The position numbers and the translations under genes were made by a program. The notes under the pieces were generated by a model, which was given only the letters and a program-made list of their open reading frames with translations, was not told the DNA's origin and searched no databases. Positions 11,985-24,744 of a stretch of 64,000 bases of DNA are shown here, one piece after another. The stretch comes from Desmodus rotundus (taxonomy: Eukaryota > Chordata > Mammalia > Chiroptera > Phyllostomidae), in the NCBI RefSeq assembly GCF_022682495.2, contig NC_071390.1:165627220-165691219 (forward strand), given 5' to 3'. The first letter of the stretch is position 1. The number at the start of each line of letters is the position of its first letter.

Positions 11985-12140
11985 GCTGCTTATTTATCCT
12001 GAGCCTCTGAATGGCGGGGCAGAAAGAGACCCCAGCCAATTCACAGTGTACGTGGAATGTGAGCCACGAAATGAACCTTTGCTGTTGCCAGCCACTGAGA
12101 TTTTGGAGTTGTTTGTTCCCATAGCAGACCCTGAGCTTTT
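11985..12140 (+). mobile_element. MaLR-like LTR, 3' part
   Basis: The end of an MLT1-type LTR: GCCAGCCACTGAGATTTTGG followed by AGTTGTTTGTTCCCATAGCA, resembling the conserved 3' end of MLT1 LTRs. The 157-codon minus-strand frame across it (11968-12441) is incidental. Confidence 0.55.
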
Positions 12141-12839
12141 GTGACTCAAGCAATAGATACTTCTTCATGGAAACTGATGAAATGAAAGGGAAATGAACAA
12201 GGCAAGACCTCATTTTTCCAGTTTTCCATGGAATTCTGTAAGTACTCAACTCTACTAGATGTTGGGAGGGGACATCAAAGTAGAGGAAGTAACACTTGAA
12301 ATGAATTGTGATCTTACAGTATTTGAGGGGTTTACCAAGTTGATTGGGAGTGATAAAAAGCATTTCAGATAGAGAGCACATTGAATAAGTAGATGGGGGT
12401 GAGGAATGGTATCTCGAAGAGTTGTCTAAAGAGAAAAACAAGATATCAGGGACATCCTTCTATAGTCTTGATGAAACTTGGACTTTATTCAGTGGGCCAG
12501 AAGCTATTCTACTGTAAAATCTATGACAATTGATGATGAAATGCAGGACACATATCCCTGGACAACCTCAAATTTTGAGTGAAATGACAATGACATCATT
12601 ATAGTCATTGATGGTGGCTGCTACACAGCGTACCCCCTGACATAGGAAAGACTGCTGATTACACACAAACTCATCTCTTTCTATTCCATTCAGAAAAGAA
12701 TATTGACGTTCAAAATTGTGAAATTTATATTTAAAAAGCAAATTACTATCGATCTTCAATACTTTAACTCAATTAGTAGCAGACATGCAGTTCACACTTC
12801 ACAAATTATCCTAATGCACTAATAGGGCCTGACAGCACT
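12141..12839. other. unannotated sequence
   Basis: AT-rich and unique-looking. No gene or repeat recognised. Confidence 0.3.
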
Positions 12840-13010
12840 TTTACTATAGGCTGTGGGAATCATCAGAGGGTTTTAAGCAGAGGAGAGACATGACTAGCAA
12901 TGCACATTTTAGATAAATTTTTCTAGAAACAATGAGATGGGTAGAATAAACAGGGCAAGATGATGGTTGGACATCATTTAAGACACTTTAGCAGTGATAA
13001 GCTGTTACAT
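12840..13010 (-). repeat. L2 LINE fragment
   Basis: Antisense L2: an AGGGTTTTAAGCAGAGGAGA, GACATGACTAGC block and a decayed follow-on, matching the part of L2 that also appears at 62.8 kb in the other orientation. Confidence 0.65.
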
Positions 13011-13178
13011 CTTACAAGGAAAGACAAGAAGGGACATGTACCTATCTGCTAAATTCCAGGAGAAAAAAAAAATTGTCTTTTTTGGTGTCTGTGGTTATTT
13101 GAAAACTCTGTTCAAATAAAGTTTTTTTTTTTTCTCCCAGTAATCTCTCAGTGGCAATATCTATTGACTGGCTTCTAC

Positions 13179-13268
13179 CATTTTTTCTCCTTTCCTCTCC
13201 TCTCCTCGCTTCTTCTCTCCCCTTCTTCCCTCCTCTCCTCTCCTCGCTCTCTCTTTCCTCTCACCTTT
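13179..13268 (+). repeat. pyrimidine-rich low-complexity tract
   Basis: Nearly pure C/T on the plus strand with repeated CTCCTCTCC-type units and two CTCGCT interruptions. Such tracts can adopt triplex DNA; no gene signal is attached. Confidence 0.85.
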
Positions 13269-14385
13269 GCTTCATCCCTCCTTTGGGAGAACTCTTAAGT
13301 GTGTTTTAAGAATCGAGCAATTGTGGAGTTGGTAAAGTGAAGTGTTTTCCCCTTTCCCTGGAAAACCATGGTGATACAGCCCAGGTCAAGATAATGAGCT
13401 CCTGAACCGAGACAATGGCAGTGAAATGAAGAGGAAGGGTTAGAACAAGGTGATGATAAGCTACAGAACATGGTAATACCTTGTATATTGTTAGTGGAAG
13501 CTGCTTTTCTGGGTAGTCAAGTTCCTAGAATGTTGTAAGCCCTCAATAAATATTTTCTGAATAAATAAGCTTGAGAACAAAATGCAAAGCACAAGGGTGC
13601 ATTGGGCTAAATCAAGATGAATTAACCAGGACTCCTGCCCTAATAGGGTTTCCAGCATTGCTGTTAACCCCAAATCTTAAGCCCATAATGCCAAATACTT
13701 GGCACAGATGCCACCATCTCCCCTTCATTTTTTGTACTCATAGGAGTCATTTAAATTGATCCCTATAATGTCTCACTGTTGAGCCTAGACACACCATCCG
13801 AAGCCTTCAGAAGACAATGCTCCAGAAAGTCATTGCCAATCGACCCAACTGGAAAGAAAAATGGGACCTTGTCACCTATTTCTCAGACTTACCAATACAT
13901 CGAATGAGTTTGAAAGGACTCAAGCAGAAAACTGAAAGTGAAAGGACTGTATTGTATACTTTATTTCTACTCTCCTTTCAATTGTGCTTCTTGGGATCCT
14001 GTCCTAGTGAAGGAACAGTAGAGCCCTGGAGGTGGGCAGACACTGGCCAACAGAGCCCCAGCTCAAGGCGTGGCAGTGACGGGTAGGCCCGTGTGGGCCA
14101 AGAAAGGGTGGAGTAGGTGGGTTGGCCTGTGCTTATTTTGAGAGAGAACAAAAAGAAACTTGTTTTGTTTGTTTTGTTGACATAAAATCTGCAAAGATGC
14201 CTCCTACACAGATCTTTTCCATGTAAACCAGCTAAGGCAAGTAAGGGTTATAAAAACCACATCGGACTGGAAAGCAAGAGCTAGGACTGCTCACCCTGCT
14301 TCCACAATGAATTCTTAGAGTTATCAGAGATAATGTCAGCTGCCCCTCAATTCCCTATTAGTAAACAAGGCCTCTAAATTACTTC
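13269..14385. other. unannotated sequence
   Basis: No gene recognised. The stretch at 13520-13565 (CCTCAATAAATATTTTCTGA) looks like a LINE or MIR 3' end but is too short to place. Confidence 0.3.
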
Positions 14386-14389
14386 CAAT

Positions 14390-14625
14390 AATGGTAATAA
14401 CCACTTTTTGAATACTACTGTGTACTAGGCAACATTCTAAGCATTTTGCATATATTATCCAAGATAAGGTATATTCCCCTTGGAGTCAAAAATGGTGGAA
14501 AGGTAGTCCCCTTTACTTCATTTGTATTATTACCCTCACTTGGCACACGACAAAAACCAAGGCTCAATGAGAGTAGGAACTTGCGTGCACGTTGTACAAG
14601 AAACACAGTCTGTCTGGTGCCAAAG
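14390..14625 (-). repeat. MIR SINE
   Basis: Antisense MIR over most of the consensus: TGTACTAGGCAACATTCTAA, GCATTTTGCATATATTATCC, then ACCCTCACTTGGCACACG and CCAAGGCTCAATGAGAGTAG. The 5' part has an insertion of about 60 bases. Confidence 0.75.
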
Positions 14626-16317
14626 TCGGTCATAGTATAACCACTGTGTTTTACAGAAACTGCTAAATGTCGTTTTCAAATTCTGGCCAGTCAGCTGGGC
14701 TAAGACTGAGGCTTCAGAAAACAGTACAATTCCCATGTGGTGTGGCAACGCTTCTGTTTAGAACCATAACACTGTCAAGACTGTGAAAACGAACAGCCTT
14801 CAGCAGGCCCCATCTGTTTAATGACCCCCAGTGTCCTGCTACATGCTAGCTGACATTGGCATACACAGCCCTCGGTGAGACCTTTATTGACCTGTCAATG
14901 TCTGTCCTGGGACTAACGGAGTGGTGCATTATCCGCAGTGGAACCAGGGAAACCTGCATCTGGTGGCCATCCCTAGGAGGACCTCAGAAGCCTCCAGTTA
15001 ACTTGGGCCAGCTGCCATCAGATAAATGAAGAACTTTGGCTGGTTAACCTTCCTGGGGCAACAACACAGATACAGCAGTGCCCTGGTGGACTGACTCCCT
15101 CTCTTTTTCAAGGAGTAAACACCCCTTTAGCATTCATAGTTACTAGATGATTTTATATTGCATCAGGCAAGAAACAGAACATTCTGGAAATGTGCTTTCT
15201 CGACATTTGGCGCCTCAAACCAGAGGGAAAAAAAAACTGGCAAAATTATCTAAAAGTATGAAAGATGTAAGTACCGTTAGGAACCCCTCTCTAATGGTAA
15301 ATAACCAAGCTTTTATTGGGTGGATGTAATTAGAGACAGATTTCAGCACAGGTTGGATACAGCTGTTTCTGCCCTCCTGGTGCCAGGCTGTTGCTGGATA
15401 GTTCTGCGGCCACTGGCAATTTAGCCAATCAGTTCCGCCTCAGTGCACCCAGCTGACCTTCTTCTTCACCGAGATGATGCACCTGCTTATTAGGACTGCT
15501 CAAAATTCCAAAATGAGGTCCCCAGATCTCAAAGGCACCTTGAAATATGCCCCTCTGATGGCTCACCTATCAGGCTTTATCTTATAGTTGTGTTTGTTCT
15601 GGGTTTGTTTGTGTTTTAAGAGGCCCTGGGGAAACAATTCCTGCAGCCGGCCTGATGCTTTTCTGTCACTGCCAGGTAATGGTTTCTGCTTCTCCTAGAG
15701 AAAGAATTAAAGGACTGTGTCAATTATCTATTCTTCTGAAGGACGATGTGCAAAGGCCTCTGTATACCAGTAAGAGAGAGACGGCCTGTGACAAAGGTAG
15801 ATACATGTAGATGCCTGAGACCCTTTTGTTTTTAAACTATGAGTTCTTGCTTCTTATGGAGGTGTAAAATTGGGGAAAAGTTGTTTCTTGATGTCTCAAA
15901 TATCATAATAAAAAATAGTGTTTGGATGTCAAAATGGACCCAAAGATCCTGTGCCCAGGGTGAAGCAGTAAATGGGGTAAGAACATCCTGGCCCTGGGTA
16001 AGTCATCAGTTGCCTCTACATGCACTTGGTTACAATCTCTGTATTAACTGTCTTAGAACCCATCCAACAATAAGAAAGTCTTATCAACCCCTGGGCCCAA
16101 CACTCTTCAAACCGGAAATGTCCCAGTTTCTACAAAGGGCTGGAAATGATACAAAGAGTGCAACACTTGCTTTCGTTAAGAAACAAAGGAAGTGGAAACC
16201 CTTAGACCAGACTTCGTCTTTCGGTGTTCTGCAGTTTCAGTCTCCTTGTTGTCAGTGAGAATCAAGTGCCATCTGGTCAAGAGAAGAGAGGTGCCACCAA
16301 TTTGCACAGATCTAAAA
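14626..16317. other. unannotated sequence, possible regulatory content
   Basis: No gene recognised. About 15340-15680 is relatively GC-balanced and contains an AGCCAATCAG CCAAT-box-like motif at about 15423 but no TATA or CpG island. The 139-codon frame at 15839-16258 has no familiar features. Confidence 0.3.
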
Positions 16318-16455
16318 TAATCCATCTCCACCCTAGACTGTGAGTAGCTAGAGGACAGGAGCCATTACTCTGGCCATAGCCCCCGCCTCACAGTGCGGAG
16401 CACAGAACAGTCCCTCAGAGTTACTCTGCACATGTTCATTGGATCGAATCAGAGT
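16318..16455 (+). repeat. L2 LINE 3' end
   Basis: Sense L2 terminal region: ACCCTAGACTGTGAGTAGCT, AGAGGACAGGAGCCATTACT, then GCGGAGCACAGAACAGTCCC and a GTTCATTGGATCGAATC end, matching the common L2 3' terminus. Confidence 0.7.
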
Positions 16456-16799
16456 AGACATCAGTTCCCTAAGTGTCCTTTTCTTAGTTTGGAACTGAAG
16501 GGGTAACATTATTTTATAAAAATTCTAAATGATGTCCTGTCTTTGTTTTCAAGGAGACTACAAACAAATAGAATGACTTCTTAATTCTGTTTGCACACGA
16601 GTCCTAACCGTGAGGAGGCTGAATATGTCACTGTCTGTCTGCAGGGAAGAGGTCCAGCAAACACTCACTGAACAGAAGTCTCGAGAGATTGCTTAGTCAA
16701 ACTTTGAGCTAATGGTAGGGGTGGTCTTGGCAAGACCCACCCCTTTCTGTTGGCTTGGAAAGGCATTTTAGTTAGATAAAATTCAAACTCCTTAAGTAT

Positions 16800-17220
16800 T
16801 ATTATTAAGTATTACTGCTACATAACCAATTGATAACCAATTCCCTTCAAATTTAGTATCTTAAAACAATTTATTTTCTCACATGGTTTTTAAGGATCAG
16901 GAATCTGGAAATGGTTTAGCTGTGTGATTCCAGCTCAAGGTACCTCATCAGAGTCCAGTGAAGCTGTTGACTGGAGTTCAGTGCTCTCATGGCTTGTCTG
17001 GGGCTGCGGGGGCCACTTCCAAGCTCACTCATGTGGCTGTTGACAGAAGACTACATTTGATCAGCATGGGAGATCGGTCTCCAGATGGAAGCTGGTTTTC
17101 CCCAAAGCAAGTGATCCAAGAAAGAGAAGAGAGAGCACACAGCCAAAGTGGAAACCACAGCATCTTTCAGAACCTCATCTCTGATGCCATGTACTGTAAC
17201 TTCTGACAGATTCTCTTGGT
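16800..17220 (-). mobile_element. MaLR-like (MLT1-type) LTR
   Basis: Antisense LTR: the left edge has a decayed CTACATAACCAATTG / AGTATCTTAAAACAATTTAT block (the LTR 3' end), followed by GGATCAGGAATCTGG, GGCTTGTCTGGGGCTG, CCAAGCTCACTCATGTGGCT and AGCAAGTGATCCAAG in the order of MLT1-type LTRs. The overlapping short frames on both strands are not genes. Confidence 0.65.
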
Positions 17221-17279
17221 CACACAGACTGACCCTGGTACCCTGTGTAAAAGAACCACAGAAGGGTATCACTGCAGGG

Positions 17280-17722
17280 CCTCTCCTTGCCTGCCTCCAA
17301 ATTCAGCTCAGGCCATTCTCCCCGACGTAAACTGTGCTCCAGTAACACGATCTTTTCACAGCCCCTAAAACATCCTGAAACAGTCCCTTGGTTTCTTTTT
17401 ATTTGCTTTTTCCTATGTCTGGAATGCTTTTCATCAGTTCTCCAAATGGATAAATCCTTCTCATCAATTTAAACATCACCTCATCAGATAGGTCTTCTCA
17501 AGCCATCTACTTTAAAGAATGTCCTCGATCATACAATATCCTTTTATTTCTTTTATTGCACCAGTTTACTTACATTTATTTATGTGCCTACTTGTTTATT
17601 GCCTTTTTCTAAATATAATACACATCAGGAAGATAGGGTCCCTGTCTATCACGTTCCTTGTCGTATCTCCAATACTTGGCAGAAAACTGGTGCCCGGTGA
17701 ATATTTGTTGTCTGAATGAAAA
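17280..17722 (+). repeat. L2 LINE 3' end
   Basis: Long sense match to the last 450 bases of L2: CTATGTCTGGAATGCTTTTC, an AAACATCACCTCATCAGATA, GGTCTTCTCAAGCC block, then CATCAGGAAGATAGGGTCCC and TGAATATTTGTTGTCTGAAT at the very end. Confidence 0.85.
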
Positions 17723-18499
17723 AGACACAGTCAGCAGCTCTTCCCAGTCACCAGCCTGTACTCTGACCATCTTGACCCACACCTGCACAGCGGACCAGAA
17801 GACATTTATCTAAATTAGGCATGGAAGCAAACCTGAGGACACCAATTCCCAGCCATATTTCTCCATCTCATGGTCCAGCGTCCTTAAACGGTCACAGATA
17901 ATGAGGTCCATACTGCTCGGCACCCTCACGATTCCCCTCACCAACTGCTGGTGTGACATCAAGCTCTCATTTGAAAGTTTCTAGGATGGCAACTGTAATC
18001 AACCCACAATATTTCAGCTAACCTATCCTTTCTTGCTCTGTCGTATGTAGTTTTTATCTGGTTGCCTTATACTCAGTTTCCTCCGCTCAGACCAATGTCT
18101 TCAGGTAGATAATTTGCATGCTGTCTTGGTGGGCTCTCAAACCCAGCATCACCCAAGGATACGGATTTGTGACCTCTCGGGCTCCTCTTCTACACACTTG
18201 TGTCAAGCCTGGCTCCACATCCACACTCAGACAGAACTCCCTAGATCCCAGCCTGGGCCCAGCAATCAAGCACCAGCCTGAATTTGAACAATATGAGGAG
18301 TTCAGGCAACTGCTTCTTTTTCCATGGCCTCTTGTTCTTGTTATCATTTGAACTCCCATCTACAAAGTCTTCAAAGACAAATTGTTTGTTTATCCTTCTC
18401 CCATTAGACTTAGTTAGAGCATAACAGCCAAATCTCTCAGAGACAGGATATCCAGAGACACTTCAATGAATGTTCTACTCCTTGTGCCCTCAATCTGCA
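17723..18499. other. unannotated sequence
   Basis: Open frames on both strands at 18087-18359 have no recognised product; no repeat recognised. Confidence 0.3.
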
Positions 18500-18625
18500 T
18501 CGCAAAGCGGGACCTGCCGGTAGATCTAGGTTCTAGCCCAAACTCCAAATTGATCCTCAGTTCCCTGATCTGTGAAGTCATAATATAAGCTTAGATGCTC
18601 TCAAAAGCCTTCCTAAGTTCTAGAA
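18500..18625 (+). repeat. MIR-like SINE fragment
   Basis: AGGTTCTAGCCCAAACTCC, then CTCAGTTCCCTGATCTGTGA and a decayed tail with TTCCTAAGTTCTAG. Consistent with a MIR variant but divergent. Confidence 0.5.
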
Positions 18626-21269
18626 GTGTAATATACATTATCAAGGCACATGTGGCTTTTCCTAAATTTTTTTAACTTAGATCCTTTGGATTCTTTGGAA
18701 CCCAGATGCCAGGCTCCTCCGCAACATGTGTGAGGTCCAGATCCCCGTTCCCTTCTGCAGCGGCTCCCTTGATCCACAGCCTCCTGGCTCTGCCTGCCAT
18801 CTTCATTCTTTTCCTTTCCTCAGAGATGGCTTAGCAGCAGCGTCCACAAAGGCCAACAGTTCCCCAGTCAGACACATGTACTAGCCCCCAGAGGCCTTTA
18901 CACAAATCGTTGTTGCCACAGTTGCCCCCATTCATTAGCGCAGCTCAACTTTCTAATTACTGAGCCATAGATTCTGTCACATTCAGGGAAGGTTGAAGTG
19001 TTTCTCTAATAACTCCCTAGATATTTCCAGGGCCAGAAAGAAAAAAAGAGGAAAAAGAAGTAAGAAACGTCAACTCTTTTAACATGAAGGTCAAAATGCA
19101 GATATTTTACCTCTCCTTTTAGCTCATTATTGGAAGGCATTTCCAAGCATGTTCTTAAAGTCAGTTTACGTAAAATGTTTTCAATTCTCTTTGCTTTCAT
19201 GGTTAATAAACCAAACTCTTGTGTAAGCTTTGGACTCTCAGAATGAGAGCCAGAGACACACTCAGGAATTGTTAAGTACTTGTTGAATAAAAAAGCAAAT
19301 AATAAAAGAATATTATGTACATATTGTATACATGTCTCCAGCCACACTACCTGAACCTTCTCCATCACTCTCTTACATTTTGAGTATACAAGGAATCAAA
19401 AGAAGATACTATATTATGTTTACTAATAAGTAAAGCATCTTATCTTGATAAATTTTAATTTAATAATGGTGCCCAAGTCCCAGAGTCTTTTAAATGCTTT
19501 ATACACACACAAGCCAGACGACCTTCCAGAAAAAAAATTGCAGCTAGTAACTATCACGACACATCCAAACACATCTGCTTTCATTACTGAGCGATGACTG
19601 ACAAGCAAAAATGCAATAATATTACTCATGCGTCAGGTACTCAGGAAACTTTTCAAGTTGTGTGAGAGGGATAAGAGGCTGGCCTTCCTGACTCAGAGCC
19701 TACTTTCTCCACACTCTCTTAAAACAACCTGTGTCAGAAAATACTTCTCTCTAATCTTCTTTTTTTTTTTTTTATTAAATCCTTGCTGATATTTTTCTAT
19801 AGAAAAACCAAGAGATATAGTTCAGAGTGTGTGGTTAAAGAAGCCCACTTCTGCATTCCTATCAGAGGTTTAAAACTAAGAGGATTTCTTCAATGTCTGT
19901 CATGAAAGAGTCTTTCAGTTATGCAACGTACTAAGAGAAATAAAATATCTCAAAATTATCTCCTCTGGAATACCAGTCCCTTCTGCTTCTGCTGCCACAT
20001 TTCAGCTATAGTGCCATCTGTTTAAATTCATTATTAATTATTTAACTTGTCCTTTGGGGTTGTTAATTGTTGCTAATCTGCCTTCCAGACAGGTTAAAGT
20101 CATGCAAGTGAATGAACAACTCAAGGCAAGAAATATATATTACAAGCCTGTTCCATTGTCATAACTCATCCAATTATGTTTAATAAAGTGATGGTTATTT
20201 AAAAGACTGGTTAGAAAGAAGCCAGTTGCTTTGGGAAGTTTATAAAAAATAGTTCTTTTAAAAAGTGTACTAGGTAGGTCTGAAAAATGTGATTTCCTTA
20301 GTATTAAGATATCTACAGTTTCACACAGGTATATAGACTATAGACCAAGGCTCTATGCAAGAACCACCTGCATTAGGATAACAGAATTAAGCAAATCATT
20401 GTTTCACTTTATCGACTCTATCGACTATTTCATAAATTAAATACCAACTGCTTTACCCTGAAAAAGGAATATGTGTCATGCATCCCAAATATTAAAAAAA
20501 AAAAGAGATACAATAAAAAGGAAGGATTAAAATGGCAAAATAATGAATAGAATTTTTAAATCTTCATTTATTGAAACCATTCTCACCTTCATTTTAGATT
20601 TTCCTACAAGCAAAACCCATGATACACCATATGCGTTTTTGCATGGCCCAAGAATACTCCCTAAAACCAAGTACTGGTCCCTTTCTTCCTCCCCCTCTAG
20701 TTTGCTATGCCTTCCTCTGCTTCTACAGCACTCACTTGCTTCTGTGGCTGAACCTACCACTGACATGGCTTCCCCGACACTTCTTCAAGCATTACCGGGG
20801 TGCTTCTACTTAGAATTTACGCCAGCATATCAAAAACCCAATCTAGTCATCATCTGTCCCAATGAATCCAGCTTCTTCTCAATTTCCCTACCATAGACAT
20901 AAAATATCACTATCTCTATGTCTGTCCAGGTTGGAGTGCTTGATAATACTTTTTATTGGCCTATCACTCTTGTCTATGTACCAGTTTCCCAATACTGTGG
21001 ATCTCAGCAGTGTGGTTGTTGTTAATCCATTTCTTCTTTTTCAGTACTTAGCCAGCATCATAGTCCTAGTTATTATTACATTAAACCTAAATTATTTTAA
21101 CTGCTATTTTCTGGTCTCTAACCCCCTAACTCCAAAAGGACCCCCATCCACAAATTTAGACTTGCTGAAAGATGTCAAAGCCATGTACACGGTAGGTCTC
21201 CGAGAGGGATGTCTTCTTCCAGAGTTTTTCCCAGTGTCCTGAGCTTTCTCTGCTCATGATTATGGAAGT
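18626..21269. other. AT-rich sequence, possible conserved non-coding DNA
   Basis: No gene recognised. The part at 20010-20240 is dense in TAAT/ATTA core motifs (for example ATTATTAATTATTTAAC) and lacks recognisable repeats, which is the look of a homeodomain-bound non-coding element but not proof. 20560-21240 may contain decayed L2. Confidence 0.3.
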
Positions 21270-21605
21270 GATTCATGGTTTTCTCTTCCTAGACACCCAA
21301 AGAAAATTGCATTATCCAGCCTGCTCTGCAGTTGGACATTTGACTGAGTTCTAGCCAGCAGAATGGGGATGGAAATGATGTAATCATCTTCTCTTCCTGA
21401 CACTTAAGAGCATCCCACACAATACCTCAGCTTTCTCTGTGGTTATGTTGTGGGGGCCACTGTTCCAGCAGTATAGCTAAAAGAGGGCAGAGAGCCGGCC
21501 TACCCACATTAGACTGTACTAAACGAAAAGAAATAAACTTTCATAGTGTTCAACCCCTGAGACTCACGGGTTTCTTTTTACAAGTCACATTAGTACCTAC
21601 CATCT
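21270..21605 (+). mobile_element. MaLR-like (MLT1-type) LTR
   Basis: Sense LTR: a GGACATTTGACTGAGTTCTA, GCCAGCAGAATGGGGATGG block, a CTTCCTGACACTTAAGAG block, then AGAAATAAACTTTCATAGTG (contains AATAAA) and a decayed CCCTGAGACTCACGGG end. Order matches the MLT1-type LTR that carries a polyadenylation signal near its 3' end. Confidence 0.6.
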
Positions 21606-22410
21606 CATTCTACCTCCCTATACACAGGCCCTATGTAAGATTGCCAAAGACTTTCGAAGCACAAAATAAGTACCTTTTTTAACCTCTATATTCATTCTAA
21701 AAGAGAGCCAAAACCTGGAGAATGAGGTAGGCCATCAAAACGGATCCAGAACAAGAAATTGTAGGGATATGTGACACAATCTGGACACGGGATGTGAGAC
21801 ATAATGCTTGACCAAATTGCTGATAATGAGGGTTAGATAGCTTTTAATGCTTTGTGTCTAAACTTGCGTGATTCTTTCAGTGACTGCAGCACAGGCTACA
21901 GGCATCCCATAAATATTTACCATTTATGTTCTACAAAGACAAAGAAAGTGTCCACAGGACCCCTCCTACATTATGATTGAAATAAAATGTCCAAATTCTG
22001 GCGCTTTGCTGTCTACCTTGTTTTCAACAATCTTCTAATTCTCTTGAGATTTTCTCATTGATTTGGACCCTCTGGCTAACTCTGGACTTCAGCTTCTCCT
22101 AGAAACACTGCCCATTACATCTCCCCGGGCTCCCAGATCCAGGCTGGACAGCATGTGGCCAACCCAGGGCTTGCCCCATAGGCAGTCTGGGATTTGGGAA
22201 CCCCAGCCCAGACTCGGAGGCCGAGGAGCACAGCAGCTCCCTCTTACCAGTTCCAAGGTGAATGAGCACTTCTCGTTAGGACTCTTAACCCTGCCTACAC
22301 ATCTGTGAACAGCCCTGACATTTAATCATCTTCAGTATAGCGACTGCAATTTCTTTTTGTTTTCTTCCACAACTTGGCTAATGAAAAATTAAAAATAAAA
22401 ATCAATGGAA
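21606..22410. other. unannotated sequence
   Basis: No gene or clear repeat. GC content rises briefly at 22100-22250, where an 81-codon frame (22063-22308) has no recognisable product. Confidence 0.3.
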
Positions 22411-22553
22411 GTACTATGTTACAGTTTTTGTAGATTTAGCCACTTTAAATTTGGAAACTTGTGTGTTAGAACAGAACACCCCATTCAAGAAAAAAAATAG
22501 CACATCTACCAAGTGATCAAAGAGTAGTTCAAAGCCATTTTGATTCGCCACAA
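22411..22553 (+). repeat. unclassified repeat, copy 1
   Basis: Aligns with 23711-23861, same orientation. Shared blocks in order: a GTTTNTGTRGAT/TAGC block, TTTAAAT, a CAGAAYACCCCATTCAA block, a poly-A run, TAGCACA-CTACCAA, TTCAAA and CCATTT, then a CCACA block. Roughly 70 percent identical by eye. I do not recognise the family. Confidence 0.65.
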
Positions 22554-23710
22554 GATATGAATTTTACAGTGAGCAAGAGGTTACACAGAGGTGTATGATG
22601 CAGAATATTTGGGAATGGAAAGAGCATAGTGAGAAGATACAACATTTTTTTATTTTGCCATTCCCCTAGGAATTCAGAAAATGCTAATGACATTTTCTAT
22701 CCTGAAAACAAATTAAAAATAAGAAAATGAACACCTTCTCTCTATGCTGCTTTTGTTGCCTTTTCAAAAGAACCAACTATTCATACAAGGGATTATTTAC
22801 AAACACCGGGCTCTCCTGGTTCTTGAACCAAATCCAACAGCATCCAAGGTTGGGAAAGGCCACATCTTCACCCAGGGACTGAACAATATCTCTATCTTTA
22901 GCCTTCCAGAAAGCAGACACTTCTTTTTAATTGGCACCACAGATGGGCCTAAGTATGCTATTTGCCCTGGAAACAAAGAAAGGTTTGCATTTTTTTTTGA
23001 AATACAGTGTGTTTCACACAGAAGAGACAGGAATCGGGGGTTTTTTGTTTGTTTTTGTTTCTGTTTTGTAGCTTCGGAGCACATTGTCCCTCTGCCAAGC
23101 AAAGGACAATGAACCATTCCGGATGACTATTTGCAAGGGACAGGGTTGAAGTGTTTTGTTGTTGTTGCTGTTGTTTGCATGTAGTTAAAACCAGGCAATG
23201 AGTCGGTGGGAAAAAAAATTCTTCGTGAAATGGCCTTTAGATGCACTTGTTCATTGTTCATACAAGCATTTATCTTAAAAGGACATGCTCATCTGTTCCA
23301 GTCACTAACATTTATATCTATTGAAGCCACAATGAACTCCTATTGAAAATTTTGTTTTTATGATTATTGTGGAACTTCATCATGTTTATGGACAAAGCCA
23401 GTTTAGTCATTTGAACTGGGCACCCACTGCAGAGCAGTCTACATCATTGGGTCCAGACCACAGCCCCTCTCCTACAAAAATCTCCCCCAGCCTGTCACCC
23501 ATCTAACGCGAAGTCCCAGTCTGTCACCGATGCCATGTGAAGTCATTGTTCCATGGATGAAGGGGAGGGGCAGGGGACTTCCCCAGTGTTATTGCTCCTT
23601 TCCAGGGAAAATAGAAATGTGTGTGTGTGTATGATATATAGCATCCCGATAATGTTGGCATATACATATATATTCCAACATGTAGGCAAAATACAACGGA
23701 AATATTTGTA
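22554..23710. other. sequence between the two unclassified repeat copies
   Basis: No gene recognised. Contains a T-rich run ending in TTTTGTAG at about 23073 that mimics a splice acceptor and is followed by about 25 open codons but no donor, and a short GT tract at about 23618-23630 leading into a TATA-rich stretch. Confidence 0.3.
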
Positions 23711-23861
23711 TAAAAGCATGTGGTGTTTGTGGATGTAGCTCTTTAAATCTATGGGCTCGTACTATACTCAATCAGAATACCCCATTCAAAAAAAAAAAAA
23801 ATAGCACAACTACCAAAGTGGTTAAAACATACTTCAAATCCATTTGTAATCCACCACACCA
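23711..23861 (+). repeat. unclassified repeat, copy 2
   Basis: Second copy of the segment at 22411-22553, about 1.3 kb away in direct orientation. The internal A run is longer here (about 14 A against 8). The copies diverge immediately downstream, where a CTCTCTCTCTCTCTG tract begins in this copy. Confidence 0.65.
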
Positions 23862-24744
23862 CCAATATGTCCTCTCTCTCTCTCTGTATACTTTTCTCTC
23901 ACCTTCATCTTCTAACAAGTGATTTTTTCCAAATGGCCTAAAACTTCCTCCCATAGTTTCTATGGCTTCTGCATACATCACTAGTGTAGATCAGCCTGGT
24001 ATCTCTATCAGTCAACCCTGAAAATTTGGGCACAGACAGATGCTGGAAAATTGAGGATAATAATGCATGTAAGCAGTTTTTCCTTAACACTAATGTTAAC
24101 ATTTAGAGAAATGTAATCCAAAAGTTGTGAATTTTTACTTATCTATTATGAGGAAGAGAAACCCATTCAAACCTCAAGAAACATGGGGAGGGAGGGTGTG
24201 ACTGCAAGGGTACAGTAGAGGCATTCTTTGAGCATCCAAAGGTGGGGAATTAAATACAGTGGGGCCTCCCTGGAAATTACAAATTCAGAAACCAAGTCTT
24301 CTCTTCCTGTTTCTCAGGGGCTTATCTCCATCTCTGATTATGTGCTTTGTCTCCCATTTTCTCTTCCTAAGTTTCTTTTTGTTTGTTCATTTTACACATT
24401 CTCATAATGGGGACCTCTCAGCCTCTGATCTTTCAGATTGGGTCCTCTTAGTCAAAACTCCTTCTTCAGTTTAAATTCCCATAGGAAGACTCTGTTCAGC
24501 TACTGGTGAAACTACAGGTTCACCAGCCTTGGGAAGTGAGGAACCACTCCCAAATAGCTGGGAGATGGGGTCCTATGGGGGCATAATCCTGCCACTTGCA
24601 GAGAATAGGGACTACTCTCCAGCCACACCTGTGGAATGCTGAACTCCAAGTGAGAATCCACAGTATAATCCCCATATTTCACATGGCCTTGGGATGGGTT
24701 ATAACAGAACGGCTCAGTCACCATCCATTCTAATTTCCTTCCTA
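23862..24744. other. unannotated sequence
   Basis: Short TC tract at about 23871-23886; otherwise nothing recognised. Confidence 0.3.

Noticed and set aside
11968..12441. 157-codon minus-strand frame
   Set aside because: It overlaps a MaLR-like LTR end and has no familiar sequence; its length is within chance for 64 kb and six frames.
15839..16258. 139-codon plus-strand frame
   Set aside because: No recognised domain, no splice or promoter context, unremarkable composition.
23040..23150. T-rich run ending in TTTTGTAG followed by 25 open codons, as a terminal exon
   Set aside because: The tract is interrupted by many G, no donor or nearby polyadenylation signal follows, and the peptide is unrecognised.
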